The translations under genes were made by a program, and so were the position numbers. From Myxococcales bacterium (GTDB lineage Bacteria; Myxococcota; Myxococcia; Myxococcales; Myxococcaceae), in assembly GCA_009885595.1 (NCBI GenBank), contig VFKJ01000316.1, forward strand, positions 1 through 10,021: a stretch of 10,021 nucleotides of DNA. The letters run 5' to 3'. Positions 1 through 7,672 of this stretch are shown here, piece by piece. The notes under the pieces are model-generated. The model had not been told where the DNA came from. It worked only from the letters and a program-made list of their open reading frames with translations, and searched no databases. Position 1 is the first letter of the stretch. Every line of letters begins with the position of its first letter.

Positions 1-131
1 CGGGCACGTTCAACGGCGCGTCGCGCGCGCGGGTGGCCTCGTTCACGGTGGGCACCGGGCCGTTGCCTGAGTCGCCGGGTACCGTGATGACCACCGACGA
101 CGGGGAGCGCGTGAAGGTGATGCCCGAGTAG
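1..131 (+). CDS. C-terminal end of an unrecognised protein (partial)
   Basis: An open frame runs in from the left edge (first full codon at base 3) and stops at TAG 129-131, giving 42 residues that end in GERVKVMPE. The codons are strongly G/C-ending like those of the genes downstream, and the stretch GASRARVASFTVGTGPLPESPG reads as plausible protein with a Gly/Pro/Ser-rich turn. No start, signal peptide or catalytic motif is in view, so I assign no function. The stop lies 27 bases before the transporter start and in the same frame, so the two genes could share a transcript. The alternative is chance open frame at the window edge, which is quite possible at only 42 codons in GC-rich DNA. Confidence 0.55.
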   Translation, partial: GTFNGASRARVASFTVGTGPLPESPGTVMTTDDGERVKVMPE

Positions 132-132
132 A

Positions 133-153
133 GGTGGAAGACTGATATCCACC
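133..153 (+). promoter_or_regulatory. Small hairpin over the only SD-like sequence before the transporter
   Basis: GGTGGA (133-138) and TCCACC (148-153) are perfect reverse complements around a 9-base loop. The stem contains AGGTGG, the only purine-rich Shine-Dalgarno-like stretch before the GTG at 159. Unfolded, that stretch sits 21 bases from the start, which is too far for normal use. Folded, it is paired, and the stem ends 5 bases before the start codon. It may reduce or regulate translation. A 6-bp stem can also arise by chance, so this is tentative. Confidence 0.3.
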
Positions 154-158
154 CGTCC

Positions 159-1649
159 GTGAATCCAGCCTCACTCGAGCTGAGCGCGATCCAGAGTTTC
201 GAAGGCAAGTACCCCAGGCAGCTCTGGTGGCTGTTCTTCTCCGAGATGTGGGAGCGCTTCAGCTTCTACGGCATGCGGGGAATGCTGACGTACTTCATGG
301 TGCACCAGCTCTTCATGTCGGAGAGCGTGGCGAACCTGCAGTACGGCGCCACCCAGGCCTTCGTCTACGCGTTCACCTTCGTGGGCGGGCTCTTCGCGGA
401 CAAGATCCTCGGCTTTCGCCGCTCGCTGGCCTGGGGCGGCCTGCTGATGATCATCGGCAGCATCATCCTGGCGATCGACCCGCAGAAGCTCTTCTTCCTC
501 GGCATCGCGTTCAACATCGTGGGCACCGGCTTCTTCAAGCCGAACATCTCCAGCATGGTGGGCACGCTCTACCGGGACGACGACGTCCGGCGCGACGCGG
601 GCTTCTCCCTCTTCTACTCGGGCATCAACGTGGGCGCGCTGCTGGGCGGCTACATCCCCATCTGGCTGGGCAAGAACTACTCGTGGAACGTGGCCTTCGG
701 GCTCACCGCCGTCGTGATGGCGATCAGCGTGGTCACCTTCAGCTACTCGCAGCGCTACCTCGGGCCCATCGGCCTCTCGCCGCGCCACGGGCAGCCTGAC
801 GAGGCGAAGACGAAGTGGCGCGACTGGGTGACCTACGCGGGGTCGCTGGCCGTCATTCCGCTGCTGATGGTGATGGTCTCGAAGACCGATCTCACCGACT
901 ACTTCATGTACACGATTGGCCCGCTGACGCTGGTGTACGTCGGGTACGAGATGGCGAAGAGCACGCCCGACGAGCGCAAGAAGCTCGCGGCGGCGATGGT
1001 GTTCATCCTCTTCTCCATCGTGTTCTGGGCCTTCTTCGAGCAGTCGGGCGGCTCGCTGAGCCTGTTCGCGGCGAACAACCTCGACGACACCCTGCTGGGC
1101 TTCCTCCACCTCGACCCCAACGGCGTGAACAACTCTTCGAACTCGTTGTTCGTGATCATCTTCGCGCCGGTGTTCGGGTTGATCTGGCTGGCGCTGGCGA
1201 AGAAGAAGCTCGAGCCGAACACGGTGGTGAAGTTCGGCCTGGGCTTCCTCTTTCTGGGCGCCTCGTTCTGGGTGCTCTATTCCACCCGGTTCTTCGCGAA
1301 TGAAGAGGGCATCACCTCGCTCGACGTGTTCACCCTGGCCTACCTGGTGATGACGTTCGGCGAGCTGTGCCTCTCGCCCATCGGGCTGTCGATCATGACC
1401 AAGCTGTCTCCGAAGAAGCTGCAGGGCGTGATGATGGGCATGTGGTTCCTCGCGAGCGCGTATGGCCAGTACGCGGCGGGCTTGCTGGGCGCGGGCATGT
1501 CGCTGCCTGATCCGAACGCGACGGCGTCGGCCAAGTTGATCTCGTACACCGCGGGCTACCAGCAGCTGGCGATCTACGCGGTCGTCGCGGGCGTGCTGCT
1601 GCTGGGCCTCTCGCCGCTGGTGCGCCGCCTGATGGGCGAGGTGAAGTGA
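159..1649 (+). CDS. POT/PTR2-family proton-coupled di-/tripeptide transporter
   Basis: This is a 496-residue inner-membrane symporter of the POT (PTR2) branch of the major facilitator superfamily, which imports di- and tripeptides with protons. The family signatures are all present. The TM1 motif ExxERFxYY appears as EMWERFSFY (E29, E32, R33), with Phe for the first Tyr. A KPN motif follows (K127), then FYSGINVGALLGG (PTR2 signature 2, near residues 150-165), FWAFFEQSGGSLSLF in TM7 (E294) and GELCLSPIGL in TM10 (E402). K127, E294 and E402 fall at the positions expected for conserved proton/peptide-coupling residues. Length and hydrophobicity fit the usual 14-helix bacterial form. The GTG at 159 is the first start after the in-frame stop at 129-131, and it keeps the short hydrophilic N-terminus before TM1. 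No well-spaced Shine-Dalgarno is visible. Exact substrate preference cannot be read from sequence. Confidence 0.95.
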   Translation: MNPASLELSAIQSFEGKYPRQLWWLFFSEMWERFSFYGMRGMLTYFMVHQLFMSESVANLQYGATQAFVYAFTFVGGLFADKILGFRRSLAWGGLLMIIGSIILAIDPQKLFFLGIAFNIVGTGFFKPNISSMVGTLYRDDDVRRDAGFSLFYSGINVGALLGGYIPIWLGKNYSWNVAFGLTAVVMAISVVTFSYSQRYLGPIGLSPRHGQPDEAKTKWRDWVTYAGSLAVIPLLMVMVSKTDLTDYFMYTIGPLTLVYVGYEMAKSTPDERKKLAAAMVFILFSIVFWAFFEQSGGSLSLFAANNLDDTLLGFLHLDPNGVNNSSNSLFVIIFAPVFGLIWLALAKKKLEPNTVVKFGLGFLFLGASFWVLYSTRFFANEEGITSLDVFTLAYLVMTFGELCLSPIGLSIMTKLSPKKLQGVMMGMWFLASAYGQYAAGLLGAGMSLPDPNATASAKLISYTAGYQQLAIYAVVAGVLLLGLSPLVRRLMGEVK

Positions 1650-1691
1650 TGCTGGCGGGCCGGCGGTGAAGAAGTCGGTGTCGGACTGAAA

Positions 1692-1964
1692 AGCGAACAG
1701 CCCTGGGGCCGCAGGGGTGCTGGTTTGGCCGAGGTGCGCGAAACGAACAGGCCTCTCTCCGCGCGGCGAAGACGCTCACGTGACGAAGTGGGCGACTCAA
1801 TCTCCCAGCGTACAGCCGGCTGTACGGTGGCAGATTGAGTCGAGGTTCTGAACGCCAACGAGCCGAAGCCTGGCTCACGAAGTCAAAAGAACTCGGCGTC
1901 GAGGGCCTGTTCGTCCGAGCGCAACCGCCAAACCAAGCCGGCCGCGTTCCCCAAGGCTGTCGCT
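1692..1964. repeat. Large imperfect inverted repeat, possible palindromic mobile-type element
   Basis: The reverse complement of 1692-1817 aligns with 1818-1964. The arms match nearly perfectly for 25 bases at the centre. They then diverge for 39 bases on the left and 61 on the right, and align again in outer blocks of almost equal length: 1692-1753 (62 nt) against 1904-1964 (61 nt), roughly 70 percent identical by eye. Shared outer landmarks, read outward, are GGCCTGTTCGT, then CCAAACCA, then GGCTGT with CGCT. Translated outward, both arms read GLFV, then A.....P and QGC, as expected of two diverged copies of one ancestral sequence placed head to head. No transposase or obvious target-site duplication is visible. 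It could be a dispersed palindromic repeat, a MITE-like remnant, or an inverted duplication of a gene fragment. Confidence 0.7.
1793..1842. repeat. 50-nt near-perfect palindrome at the centre of the inverted repeat
   Basis: The outer arms CGACTCAATCT (1793-1803) and AGATTGAGTCG (1832-1842) are perfect reverse complements. The centre CGTACAGCCGGCTGTACG (1809-1826) is a perfect 18-bp palindrome. Between them CCCAG (1804-1808) faces GTGGC (1827-1831) with three pairs and two mismatches. In total 23 of 25 positions pair, symmetric about 1817.5. In RNA this would form a long stable stem, and in supercoiled DNA possibly a cruciform. No T-tract follows on either strand, so it is not a classical intrinsic terminator. 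Confidence 0.9.
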
Positions 1965-2100
1965 GCTGAACAACACCACGCAGCACAACGCAGCGAACCG
2001 TCACATTCCGCCCACACCCCGCCGCGCCGAAGTGCACGCACTCACTCGGGAACCCCCATGGCCGCCCCGTTGCACAGGTGACGCGGGCTCACTTTCCTCT

Positions 2101-2106
2101 GGAGGT
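2101..2106 (+). promoter_or_regulatory. Ribosome binding site that fixes the macroglobulin start
   Basis: GGAGGT is a near-complete Shine-Dalgarno sequence, with CCTC before the GTG at 2111. It decides for that start over the in-frame GTG at 2078, 11 codons upstream, which has no purine-rich sequence before it and would put charged residues and a proline ahead of the lipoprotein signal peptide. Confidence 0.88.
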
Positions 2107-2110
2107 CCTC

Positions 2111-5100
2111 GTGGCTCTTCGACCGCGCGCTCTTTGTGCCGTGCTGCTGTCTACCCTCACCCTGTATTCCTGCACCTCGACCGAAGAGGCCGACGCGGGA
2201 ACGGTTTCGGTGCCAGAGGTGTCGCGGCCCGCGCCGGTGGTGGAAGCGCCGGTCGCACCGCCCGCGCCCGCGCAGCTGACCTTCACCGCGTCGCCATGTG
2301 AGCGCCCCGACTGCACCGTGACGCTGACCTTCAGCCACGAGATGGACACCAGCCTGGTGCCGAACGTCACCTTCAAGCCGAAGCTCGCAGGGCGGTTCTC
2401 CTGGGCCAGCGACACCGAGCTGCAGTTCGTTCCCGCCGGGCCGCTCACCGCCGGCACCGGGCTCGTCATCACCGTCAAAGACGCGCGCGCCGTCGACGCC
2501 GAGGTGTTGCCGCTGGAAGAGCAGAGCTCGGCCATCTCGGTGTCCGAGCTGATGATCGCCGGCAAGGTGGTGGAGTGGCCGGTGCTCGAAGGCCTGCCGC
2601 GCCTGGTGACCCCGCTGACGGTCGGCGACGCCTTCGGTCCCGCTGGGTTGATGCTGGTGTTCGATCAGCCGGTCGACCCCGCGGCGATGAAGAAGAAGCT
2701 GGTGGTGACCGATGAAGCCGACGGCCGCAAGCTGGCCTTCACGGTCGATCGCCCCACCACCACCGCGCCGCTCTACGACGCGCCGCTCGAGCTCTCCCTC
2801 GTCGTCCGCGTGCGGGTCGGAAAGCTGGTGGAAGGTCAGCAGGTGAAGGTGGCGGTGCCCTCGTGGGAGCCCGGCGGCAAGCGGCCTGAGCGCACCACCG
2901 ACGAGCGCACCTTCACTGCTCGCACCAACTTCACCCTCACGCAGCAGACCGAGGGCATCGACCTCACGCGCATGGCGCTGGCGGCGGAGCTCGTCTTCGA
3001 CTCCAGCACCCCGCTGCGACAGGAGCAGCTGAAGAGCGCGCTCACCATCGAGCCGCGGCCTCGCGACCTCTCCGTCTCCGGGTGGGACCAGCAGTCGCAC
3101 CTCTCGATGACGCTCGAGCCGGGCACCACCTACTCGCTGCGCATCGAGGGCGCGGAGGATCTCTTCGGGAACAAAGCCAGGCGCGTCTCGCTGCGTTTCC
3201 GCTCGCAGGACCTGGTGCCCCAGGTCTTCGCGCCCGCGGTGGCCGTGGCGGTCGAGCGCGGCGCGCCGCGTTTCCCGGTGCGGGTGGTCAACGCCGGGCC
3301 CCTGACGGCGACCACCTACCGCGCCGAGCTCTCGCAGTTCCTCGCCCAGCGCGACGAGGTGAGCTGCGCAGGCGAGCCCATCGCCACCAGGAAGGTGTCG
3401 ACGAAGCTCGCGCTCAACCAGACCGGCGTCATCGACGTGCCGCTCGACGGGCTCAAGGGCTTCCTGTGCGTGACGGTCTCGGGCGAAGGCCGCGGCTCCG
3501 AGAAGGTCTCGGTGGGTGCGAGCGCCCTGGTGCAGTCGTCCGACGTCTCGGCCACCGTGAAGCTGCTCGAGGGCGGCCTGCTGGTGTGGGCGACGCACCT
3601 CTCCGACGCCAGGCCTGTTCCGCGCGCGAAGGTCGAGCTGCTCACCACCACCGGCCGCTCGCTCAAGAAGGGCACGACCGATGACGACGGCGTGCTCAGG
3701 CTCTCGCTCGTGAACGTCAGCCTGGCCGAGGGAGAAGAGCTCGCGGTGGCGGTGAGCGAGAAGAGCGACACCGCGGTGACCTCGCTCTCGGAGGCGACGC
3801 TCTCGCACGCGTGGCAGTTCGGGCTCCCGGAGCAGACCGGCGCGCCCCGCCTCGACGCGGCCCTCTTCACCGAGCGCGGCGTGTACCGCCCGGGAGAGAC
3901 CGTGCACGTGAAGGCCATCCTCCCCTCGTCCGGCGCGGTGCAGGTGCGCGTCACCGACTCGCGCGGGCAGGCGGTGCTCGACAAGAAGCTGCCGCTCGAT
4001 GCCCTCGGCGCTTGCGACGTCGAGGTGAAGCTCAACGAGAAGGCCGCGGTGGGTGCGTACACCGTGCGCCTCGCCCGCGACGGCCGAGCCACCACCCGCA
4101 GCTTCCAGGTGCAGGAGTACCGGGTGCCCACCTTCGAGGTGAAGCTCAGCAGCCCCGACTCGTGGAGCTCGGGCCAGTCCGCGCGCGCGGTGGTGGAGGC
4201 GAAGTACTTCCACGGCACCGCGATGGCGGGGCGCGACCTCAAGTGGACGCTCTACGGCGAGCCGGAGGCGTTCACGCCCGCGGGCTTCCCCGGCTACGTC
4301 TTCACCCCGCCTGTCACCGAGCGCACCGCGGAGCTGGCGCAGGGCGAGCTCAAGCTCGACGGTAGCGGGCAGGCGAAGCTGGAGCTGCCCGCCAGCGCGT
4401 CGACCGGGCCGGTGCGGCACGTGCTCGAGGCCTCGGTCACCGACGTCGATCGCCAGGTCTTCACCGGCCGCCTCGCGCGCGTGGTGCACCCCACCGACTT
4501 CTACGTGGGGCTGCGGCCGCCGACGCTCGCGGTGCTGGCGGCGAAGGACGTGCTCGAGGTCCCGGTGGTGGTGGTGACTCCCGCGCAGGCCGCGCGCGCG
4601 GGCGTGGCGGTGGACGTGGTGCTCGAGCAGGTGGAGTACGCCGGCAGCACGCGGCTCGTGTCCACGCGCGGGTGGCTGTCGAGCGAGCGGGACAACGTGC
4701 GCTCGGGGAAGGAGGTCGATCGCTGCCGCGTCACCAGCGCGCTGGCGCCGCAGACCTGCAAGCTCACCCTGCCCGCGCCCGGCAGCTACCGGGTGGTGGC
4801 GACCGGGCACGTGGGCGCGCAGTCGACGCAGAGCTCGTTCGCGGTGAGCGCGGCCGGCGATGGCGTGGTGGCCTGGCCCCGGTTCGATCGCGAGCGCATC
4901 GACGTGGTCGCGGATCAGAAGAAATACGCGGTGGGCGACGTGGCCAGGCTGGTGGTGCAGACGCCCTTCACCTCGGCGCAGGGGCTGCTGACGGTGGAAG
5001 CAGGCGGCGTGCTCACCCAGCAGCGCTTCGAGATCTCGAAGGACACGCCGGCGCTCGAGGTGCCCATCACCGACGCGATGGTGCCCAACGCCTTCGTGTC

Positions 5101-7672
5101 GGTGGTGCTGCTGCGCGGGCGCGTGCACGACGAGAAGGACGCGGCGGGCTACGAGACGGGCGCGCCCGCGTTTCGCCTGGGCTACGCGCGGCTCGACGTC
5201 GATCCGACCTCGCAACGCCTGGCGGTGAAGGTGAACCCGTCGGAGACGGTGACGAAGCCCGGCAGCGAGGTGACGCTCGAGGTGAGGGTGGCCGACGCGA
5301 AGGGCGCGCCGGTCAGTGGCGCGGTCGCGCTCGCGGTGGTCGATGAAGCGGTGCTGGGGCTCACCGCGCACCAGACGCCCGATCCCATCAAGGAGCTCTA
5401 TGCGACGCGGCCGCTGGGCGTGCGCACCGCCGATGGCCGGCTCGACCTGGTGCACTCGCGCCGCAGCCGCCAGGAAGCGCTGTTCCCCGGCGGCGACGGC
5501 GAAGACGCCGAGACGTTCCGGAAGATCATGACCGGAGACCTGCGCCACCTCTTCAAGTCCACCGCCTACTGGAACCCGAGCGTGGTGGTCGGCCCCGACG
5601 GGCTGGCGCGCGTCACCGTCACCCTGCCCGACAACCTCACCACCTTCCGCGTGATGGCCGTCGCCTTCGATGGGCACGGCCGCGCGGGGAGCGGCGACGT
5701 GAAGGTGATGACGAAGAAGCCGCTGATGGTGCAGCCGGTGCTGCCGCGCTTCCTCTACCCGGGTGACACGCTCACCGTCGAGGCGCTCGCCTTCAACGGC
5801 ACCGCGAAGCCGGGCGAGCTCACCTTGAGCGCGCTGGGGCTGGAGGGCCTCGAGCCGTTGCCCGGCGCGAAGCTGGTGCAGGTGAACACGGTGCCAGGCG
5901 GTGCCTCGGTGAAGGTCGGCGTGGCGGTGCGGGTCACCGGGCGCGGCAAGGCGAACGTGCGCTGGAGCGCCACGCTGGGGAAGGAGACCGACGAGGTGCA
6001 GGTGACGGTGCCCATCCTCGATGCGGGCGCCAAGCGCGTGGTGGTGGCCTCGAGGCAGCTCGCCAGTCCGAGCGGGGGAATCGAGCTGGCACTCCCGACG
6101 GGCCGCCTGCCGGGCAGCACCGAGGTCGAGGTGATGGTGTCGAGCTCGTCACTCTCCGAGCTGAAGGACTCGGTGCAATACCTGATGGGCTACCCCAACG
6201 GCTGCATCGAGCAGACGACCTCGACGGCGTACCCGCTGGTGGTGCTCAAGGACCTGCTGCCCGAGATGGGCGTCACCGTGGACGAGGCCGACCTGAAGAA
6301 GTTCTCGGAGGCCGGGGTGAAGCGGCTGCTCTCCTTCCAGACGACCAGCGGCGGGCTGGCGTACTGGCCGGGCAGCGACAGCCCTCACGTCTTCGGCACC
6401 ACCTTCGGGCTGACCGCGCTCATCGAGGCGAAGAAGCGCGGCTACGCGGTGCCCGACGAGGCGCTCGACCGCGCGGCGAAGTTCCTGGAGAAGTCGCTCA
6501 AGCAGGGCTCCATCACCGAGGAGATGCCGCACGCGGCGATGCCCGATGGCGACACGCGCGCGCTGGTAGTGCTCACGCTCAACCGGCTGGGGAAACCGCA
6601 GCCCTCCTACGTGTCTACGCTGTGGAGCGAGCGCGCGAAGTTGTCTGCCTTTGGGGTGGCGATGCTGGCGGTGGCGGTGAGCGAGGGGGGCGGAGACAGG
6701 TCGCTGCTGCAGCCGATGCTCGCCTTCGTGCAGGACGCCGCGAAGAAGGCGCAGAGCGAGGCCTGGTACGAGGGCGAGCGGAAGGGCGGCTGGTCGATGG
6801 ACTCTCCCTTGCGCACCCACGCGGCGGCGCTGCTGGCGTTCGGCACCGGTGGTTCGCAGAGCGAGATGGCGCCGAAGCTGTTGACGGGGCTGCTCAAGCG
6901 CAAGGACGGCTCAGGCGGCTGGGGCAACACGCAGGAGAACGTGTACGGCATCATGGGCATCGCCAGGCTCGCGGGCTCACCGGCTGCCGGAAGCGCGCCC
7001 GCGGCAAAGCTCACCGTCGGCGGGAAGACCGTGGCGATGGAGGCGCTCGAGGCGGTGGGCAAGGGCTCGCGGCGCTACGCGGTGAACGGCGCCGGCGCGG
7101 GGGTGAAGGAGAACGAAGGCGGCACGGTGCGGGTGGGGCTCGATCAGCGCTCGGGGCCGCCCACCTTCCTCACGGTGAGGGCGCGCTACGAGGTGCCGCT
7201 CACCGGTGACAACCGCGCGGCGTTCGCGAACGGCTTCTCGATGAAGCGCACCTACGAGACGCTGGAGGGCCGCTCGCTCGAGGGGAGACCGATTCCGCTG
7301 GGGAGCGTGGTGCGGGTGCGCGTGAGCCTCGAGAGCCAGGAGAAGCGCAACTACGTGGCGGTGGACGACAAGCTGCCGGCGGGGCTCGAGCCGCTCAACG
7401 CGAGCCTTTCGACCACGGAGAAGCTGGAGCTGGGGGCGCCCACCCAGGCGACGGCGAAGGGGCTCGAGGTGATGTCGTTCACCGAGACGCGCGACTCGCG
7501 GGTGGCGTTCTACGCAGACGAGCTGCCGGCCGGCGCGTACGAGTGGGTGTACCTGGCGCGCGCGACGACGGCGGGAAAGTTCATCAGGCCGGCCGCGAGC
7601 GCCGAGGCGATGTACGAGCCGCAGGTGAACGGGGCGACGTCGATCGAAGACGTCACGGTGAGCCCGCAATGA
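2111..7672 (+). CDS. yfhM: Bacterial alpha-2-macroglobulin lipoprotein (YfhM type) with intact thioester
   Basis: This 1853-residue lipoprotein is a predicted protease trap on the periplasmic face of the envelope. The N-terminus is MALRPR, a hydrophobic run and the lipobox LYSC, with the lipidated Cys at 21. Thr at +2 is not an inner-membrane retention signal, so the outer membrane is likely. A Pro/Ala-rich tether (about 22-56) precedes a series of macroglobulin beta domains, including FTERGVYRPGETV near 586. The segment after about 1091 with HSRRSRQ (1115-1121) is the probable bait region. The A2M core domain starts near 1148 (STAYWNP, later LPDNLTTFRV). The thioester motif is CIEQ (Cys1365, Gln1368), and its helical domain continues to GGWGNTQENVYG (W1604). 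A C-terminal receptor-binding-like domain includes YVAVDDKLPAGLEPLN (from 1748). Spacing suggests disulphides C63-C68, C419-C453 and C872-C883. It is somewhat longer than the E. coli protein. It pairs with pbpC through a 4-base overlap. Confidence 0.95.
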   Translation: MALRPRALCAVLLSTLTLYSCTSTEEADAGTVSVPEVSRPAPVVEAPVAPPAPAQLTFTASPCERPDCTVTLTFSHEMDTSLVPNVTFKPKLAGRFSWASDTELQFVPAGPLTAGTGLVITVKDARAVDAEVLPLEEQSSAISVSELMIAGKVVEWPVLEGLPRLVTPLTVGDAFGPAGLMLVFDQPVDPAAMKKKLVVTDEADGRKLAFTVDRPTTTAPLYDAPLELSLVVRVRVGKLVEGQQVKVAVPSWEPGGKRPERTTDERTFTARTNFTLTQQTEGIDLTRMALAAELVFDSSTPLRQEQLKSALTIEPRPRDLSVSGWDQQSHLSMTLEPGTTYSLRIEGAEDLFGNKARRVSLRFRSQDLVPQVFAPAVAVAVERGAPRFPVRVVNAGPLTATTYRAELSQFLAQRDEVSCAGEPIATRKVSTKLALNQTGVIDVPLDGLKGFLCVTVSGEGRGSEKVSVGASALVQSSDVSATVKLLEGGLLVWATHLSDARPVPRAKVELLTTTGRSLKKGTTDDDGVLRLSLVNVSLAEGEELAVAVSEKSDTAVTSLSEATLSHAWQFGLPEQTGAPRLDAALFTERGVYRPGETVHVKAILPSSGAVQVRVTDSRGQAVLDKKLPLDALGACDVEVKLNEKAAVGAYTVRLARDGRATTRSFQVQEYRVPTFEVKLSSPDSWSSGQSARAVVEAKYFHGTAMAGRDLKWTLYGEPEAFTPAGFPGYVFTPPVTERTAELAQGELKLDGSGQAKLELPASASTGPVRHVLEASVTDVDRQVFTGRLARVVHPTDFYVGLRPPTLAVLAAKDVLEVPVVVVTPAQAARAGVAVDVVLEQVEYAGSTRLVSTRGWLSSERDNVRSGKEVDRCRVTSALAPQTCKLTLPAPGSYRVVATGHVGAQSTQSSFAVSAAGDGVVAWPRFDRERIDVVADQKKYAVGDVARLVVQTPFTSAQGLLTVEAGGVLTQQRFEISKDTPALEVPITDAMVPNAFVSVVLLRGRVHDEKDAAGYETGAPAFRLGYARLDVDPTSQRLAVKVNPSETVTKPGSEVTLEVRVADAKGAPVSGAVALAVVDEAVLGLTAHQTPDPIKELYATRPLGVRTADGRLDLVHSRRSRQEALFPGGDGEDAETFRKIMTGDLRHLFKSTAYWNPSVVVGPDGLARVTVTLPDNLTTFRVMAVAFDGHGRAGSGDVKVMTKKPLMVQPVLPRFLYPGDTLTVEALAFNGTAKPGELTLSALGLEGLEPLPGAKLVQVNTVPGGASVKVGVAVRVTGRGKANVRWSATLGKETDEVQVTVPILDAGAKRVVVASRQLASPSGGIELALPTGRLPGSTEVEVMVSSSSLSELKDSVQYLMGYPNGCIEQTTSTAYPLVVLKDLLPEMGVTVDEADLKKFSEAGVKRLLSFQTTSGGLAYWPGSDSPHVFGTTFGLTALIEAKKRGYAVPDEALDRAAKFLEKSLKQGSITEEMPHAAMPDGDTRALVVLTLNRLGKPQPSYVSTLWSERAKLSAFGVAMLAVAVSEGGGDRSLLQPMLAFVQDAAKKAQSEAWYEGERKGGWSMDSPLRTHAAALLAFGTGGSQSEMAPKLLTGLLKRKDGSGGWGNTQENVYGIMGIARLAGSPAAGSAPAAKLTVGGKTVAMEALEAVGKGSRRYAVNGAGAGVKENEGGTVRVGLDQRSGPPTFLTVRARYEVPLTGDNRAAFANGFSMKRTYETLEGRSLEGRPIPLGSVVRVRVSLESQEKRNYVAVDDKLPAGLEPLNASLSTTEKLELGAPTQATAKGLEVMSFTETRDSRVAFYADELPAGAYEWVYLARATTAGKFIRPAASAEAMYEPQVNGATSIEDVTVSPQ
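5381..5530 (+). other. Probable bait region of the macroglobulin
   Basis: Residues about 1091-1140 follow a macroglobulin domain (ending AVVDEAVLGL) and directly precede the A2M core domain. The stretch is low in beta-strand character, carries the basic run R1117, R1118, R1120, and is followed by a flexible Gly/Asp/Glu-rich part (PGGDGEDAE). It lies about 250 residues before the thioester Cys, close to the spacing I recall for the E. coli homologue. In this family, cleavage of such a loop triggers the conformational change that exposes the thioester. The boundaries are inferred. Confidence 0.5.
6203..6214 (+). other. Thioester motif CIEQ of the macroglobulin
   Basis: TGC-ATC-GAG-CAG encodes Cys1365-Ile-Glu-Gln1368, preceded by YPNG. 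This matches the CxEQ motif whose Cys and Gln side chains form the internal thioester that covalently captures an attacking protease. Many bacterial macroglobulins not linked to pbpC lack it. Its presence agrees with the pbpC-linked, thioester-active class. Confidence 0.93.
7669..7672 (+). promoter_or_regulatory. ATGA stop/start overlap between macroglobulin gene and pbpC
   Basis: The TGA that ends the macroglobulin (7670-7672) shares bases with the ATG of pbpC (7669-7671). The bases before it (CACGGTGAGCCCGCA) give only a weak Shine-Dalgarno match. Ribosomes finishing the first gene probably reinitiate here, tying pbpC output to macroglobulin translation. This supports a two-gene operon. Confidence 0.85.

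Larger units (their letters stand above)
1650..2110. other. Non-coding interval between transporter and macroglobulin genes
   Basis: These 461 bases hold no gene I can support. Bases 1692-1964 form the large imperfect inverted repeat listed separately. Bases 1965-2100 are C- and A-rich, with no recognisable -35/-10 pair that I would defend, although the macroglobulin-pbpC promoter should lie here or within the repeat. No hairpin followed by a T-run is present, so the transporter has no visible intrinsic terminator. Open frames across it are short or lack starts, and their wording comes from the palindrome being read in both directions. Confidence 0.7.

Noticed and set aside
171..1109. 312-codon minus-strand open frame opposite the transporter
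   Set aside because: It is low-complexity, charged, shadow-type sequence lying antisense to clear POT motifs.
1701..1716. Hairpin CCCTG/CAGGG after the transporter as a possible terminator
   Set aside because: The stem is only 5 bp with a 6-base loop and no T-run after it. It lies within the left outer arm of the large inverted repeat, which explains it better.
1784..1969. Open frame through the palindrome ending in plausible-looking protein (ELGVEGLFVRAQPPNQAG)
   Set aside because: It has no ATG or GTG start and no ribosome binding site, and it is about 60 codons long. The core reads almost the same peptide on both strands because of the palindrome. I treat it as repeat sequence or a relic rather than a gene.
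1393..2037. 214-codon minus-strand open frame covering the transporter end and the intergenic region
   Set aside because: It overlaps the transporter's conserved C-terminal coding region, has basic, Pro/Ser/Arg-rich composition and no motif, and it crosses the inverted repeat.
2078..2110. Upstream in-frame GTG at 2078 as the macroglobulin start
   Set aside because: It has no Shine-Dalgarno. It would add 11 residues before a complete lipoprotein signal peptide, whereas GTG 2111 follows GGAGGT at good spacing.
2042..5677. Very long open frame of 1211 codons on the minus strand, opposite the macroglobulin gene
   Set aside because: Its translation is dominated by His, Arg, Gly and Glu with no domain, signal or motif. 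It is the antisense shadow of a G/C-ending coding frame, where stop codons are rare. The + strand protein explains the region fully.
7543..7668. Upstream start for pbpC at 7543
   Set aside because: It lies within the macroglobulin C-terminal coding sequence and would add 42 charged residues unlike any PbpC N-terminus. The ATG at 7669 gives the normal short tail plus membrane anchor.
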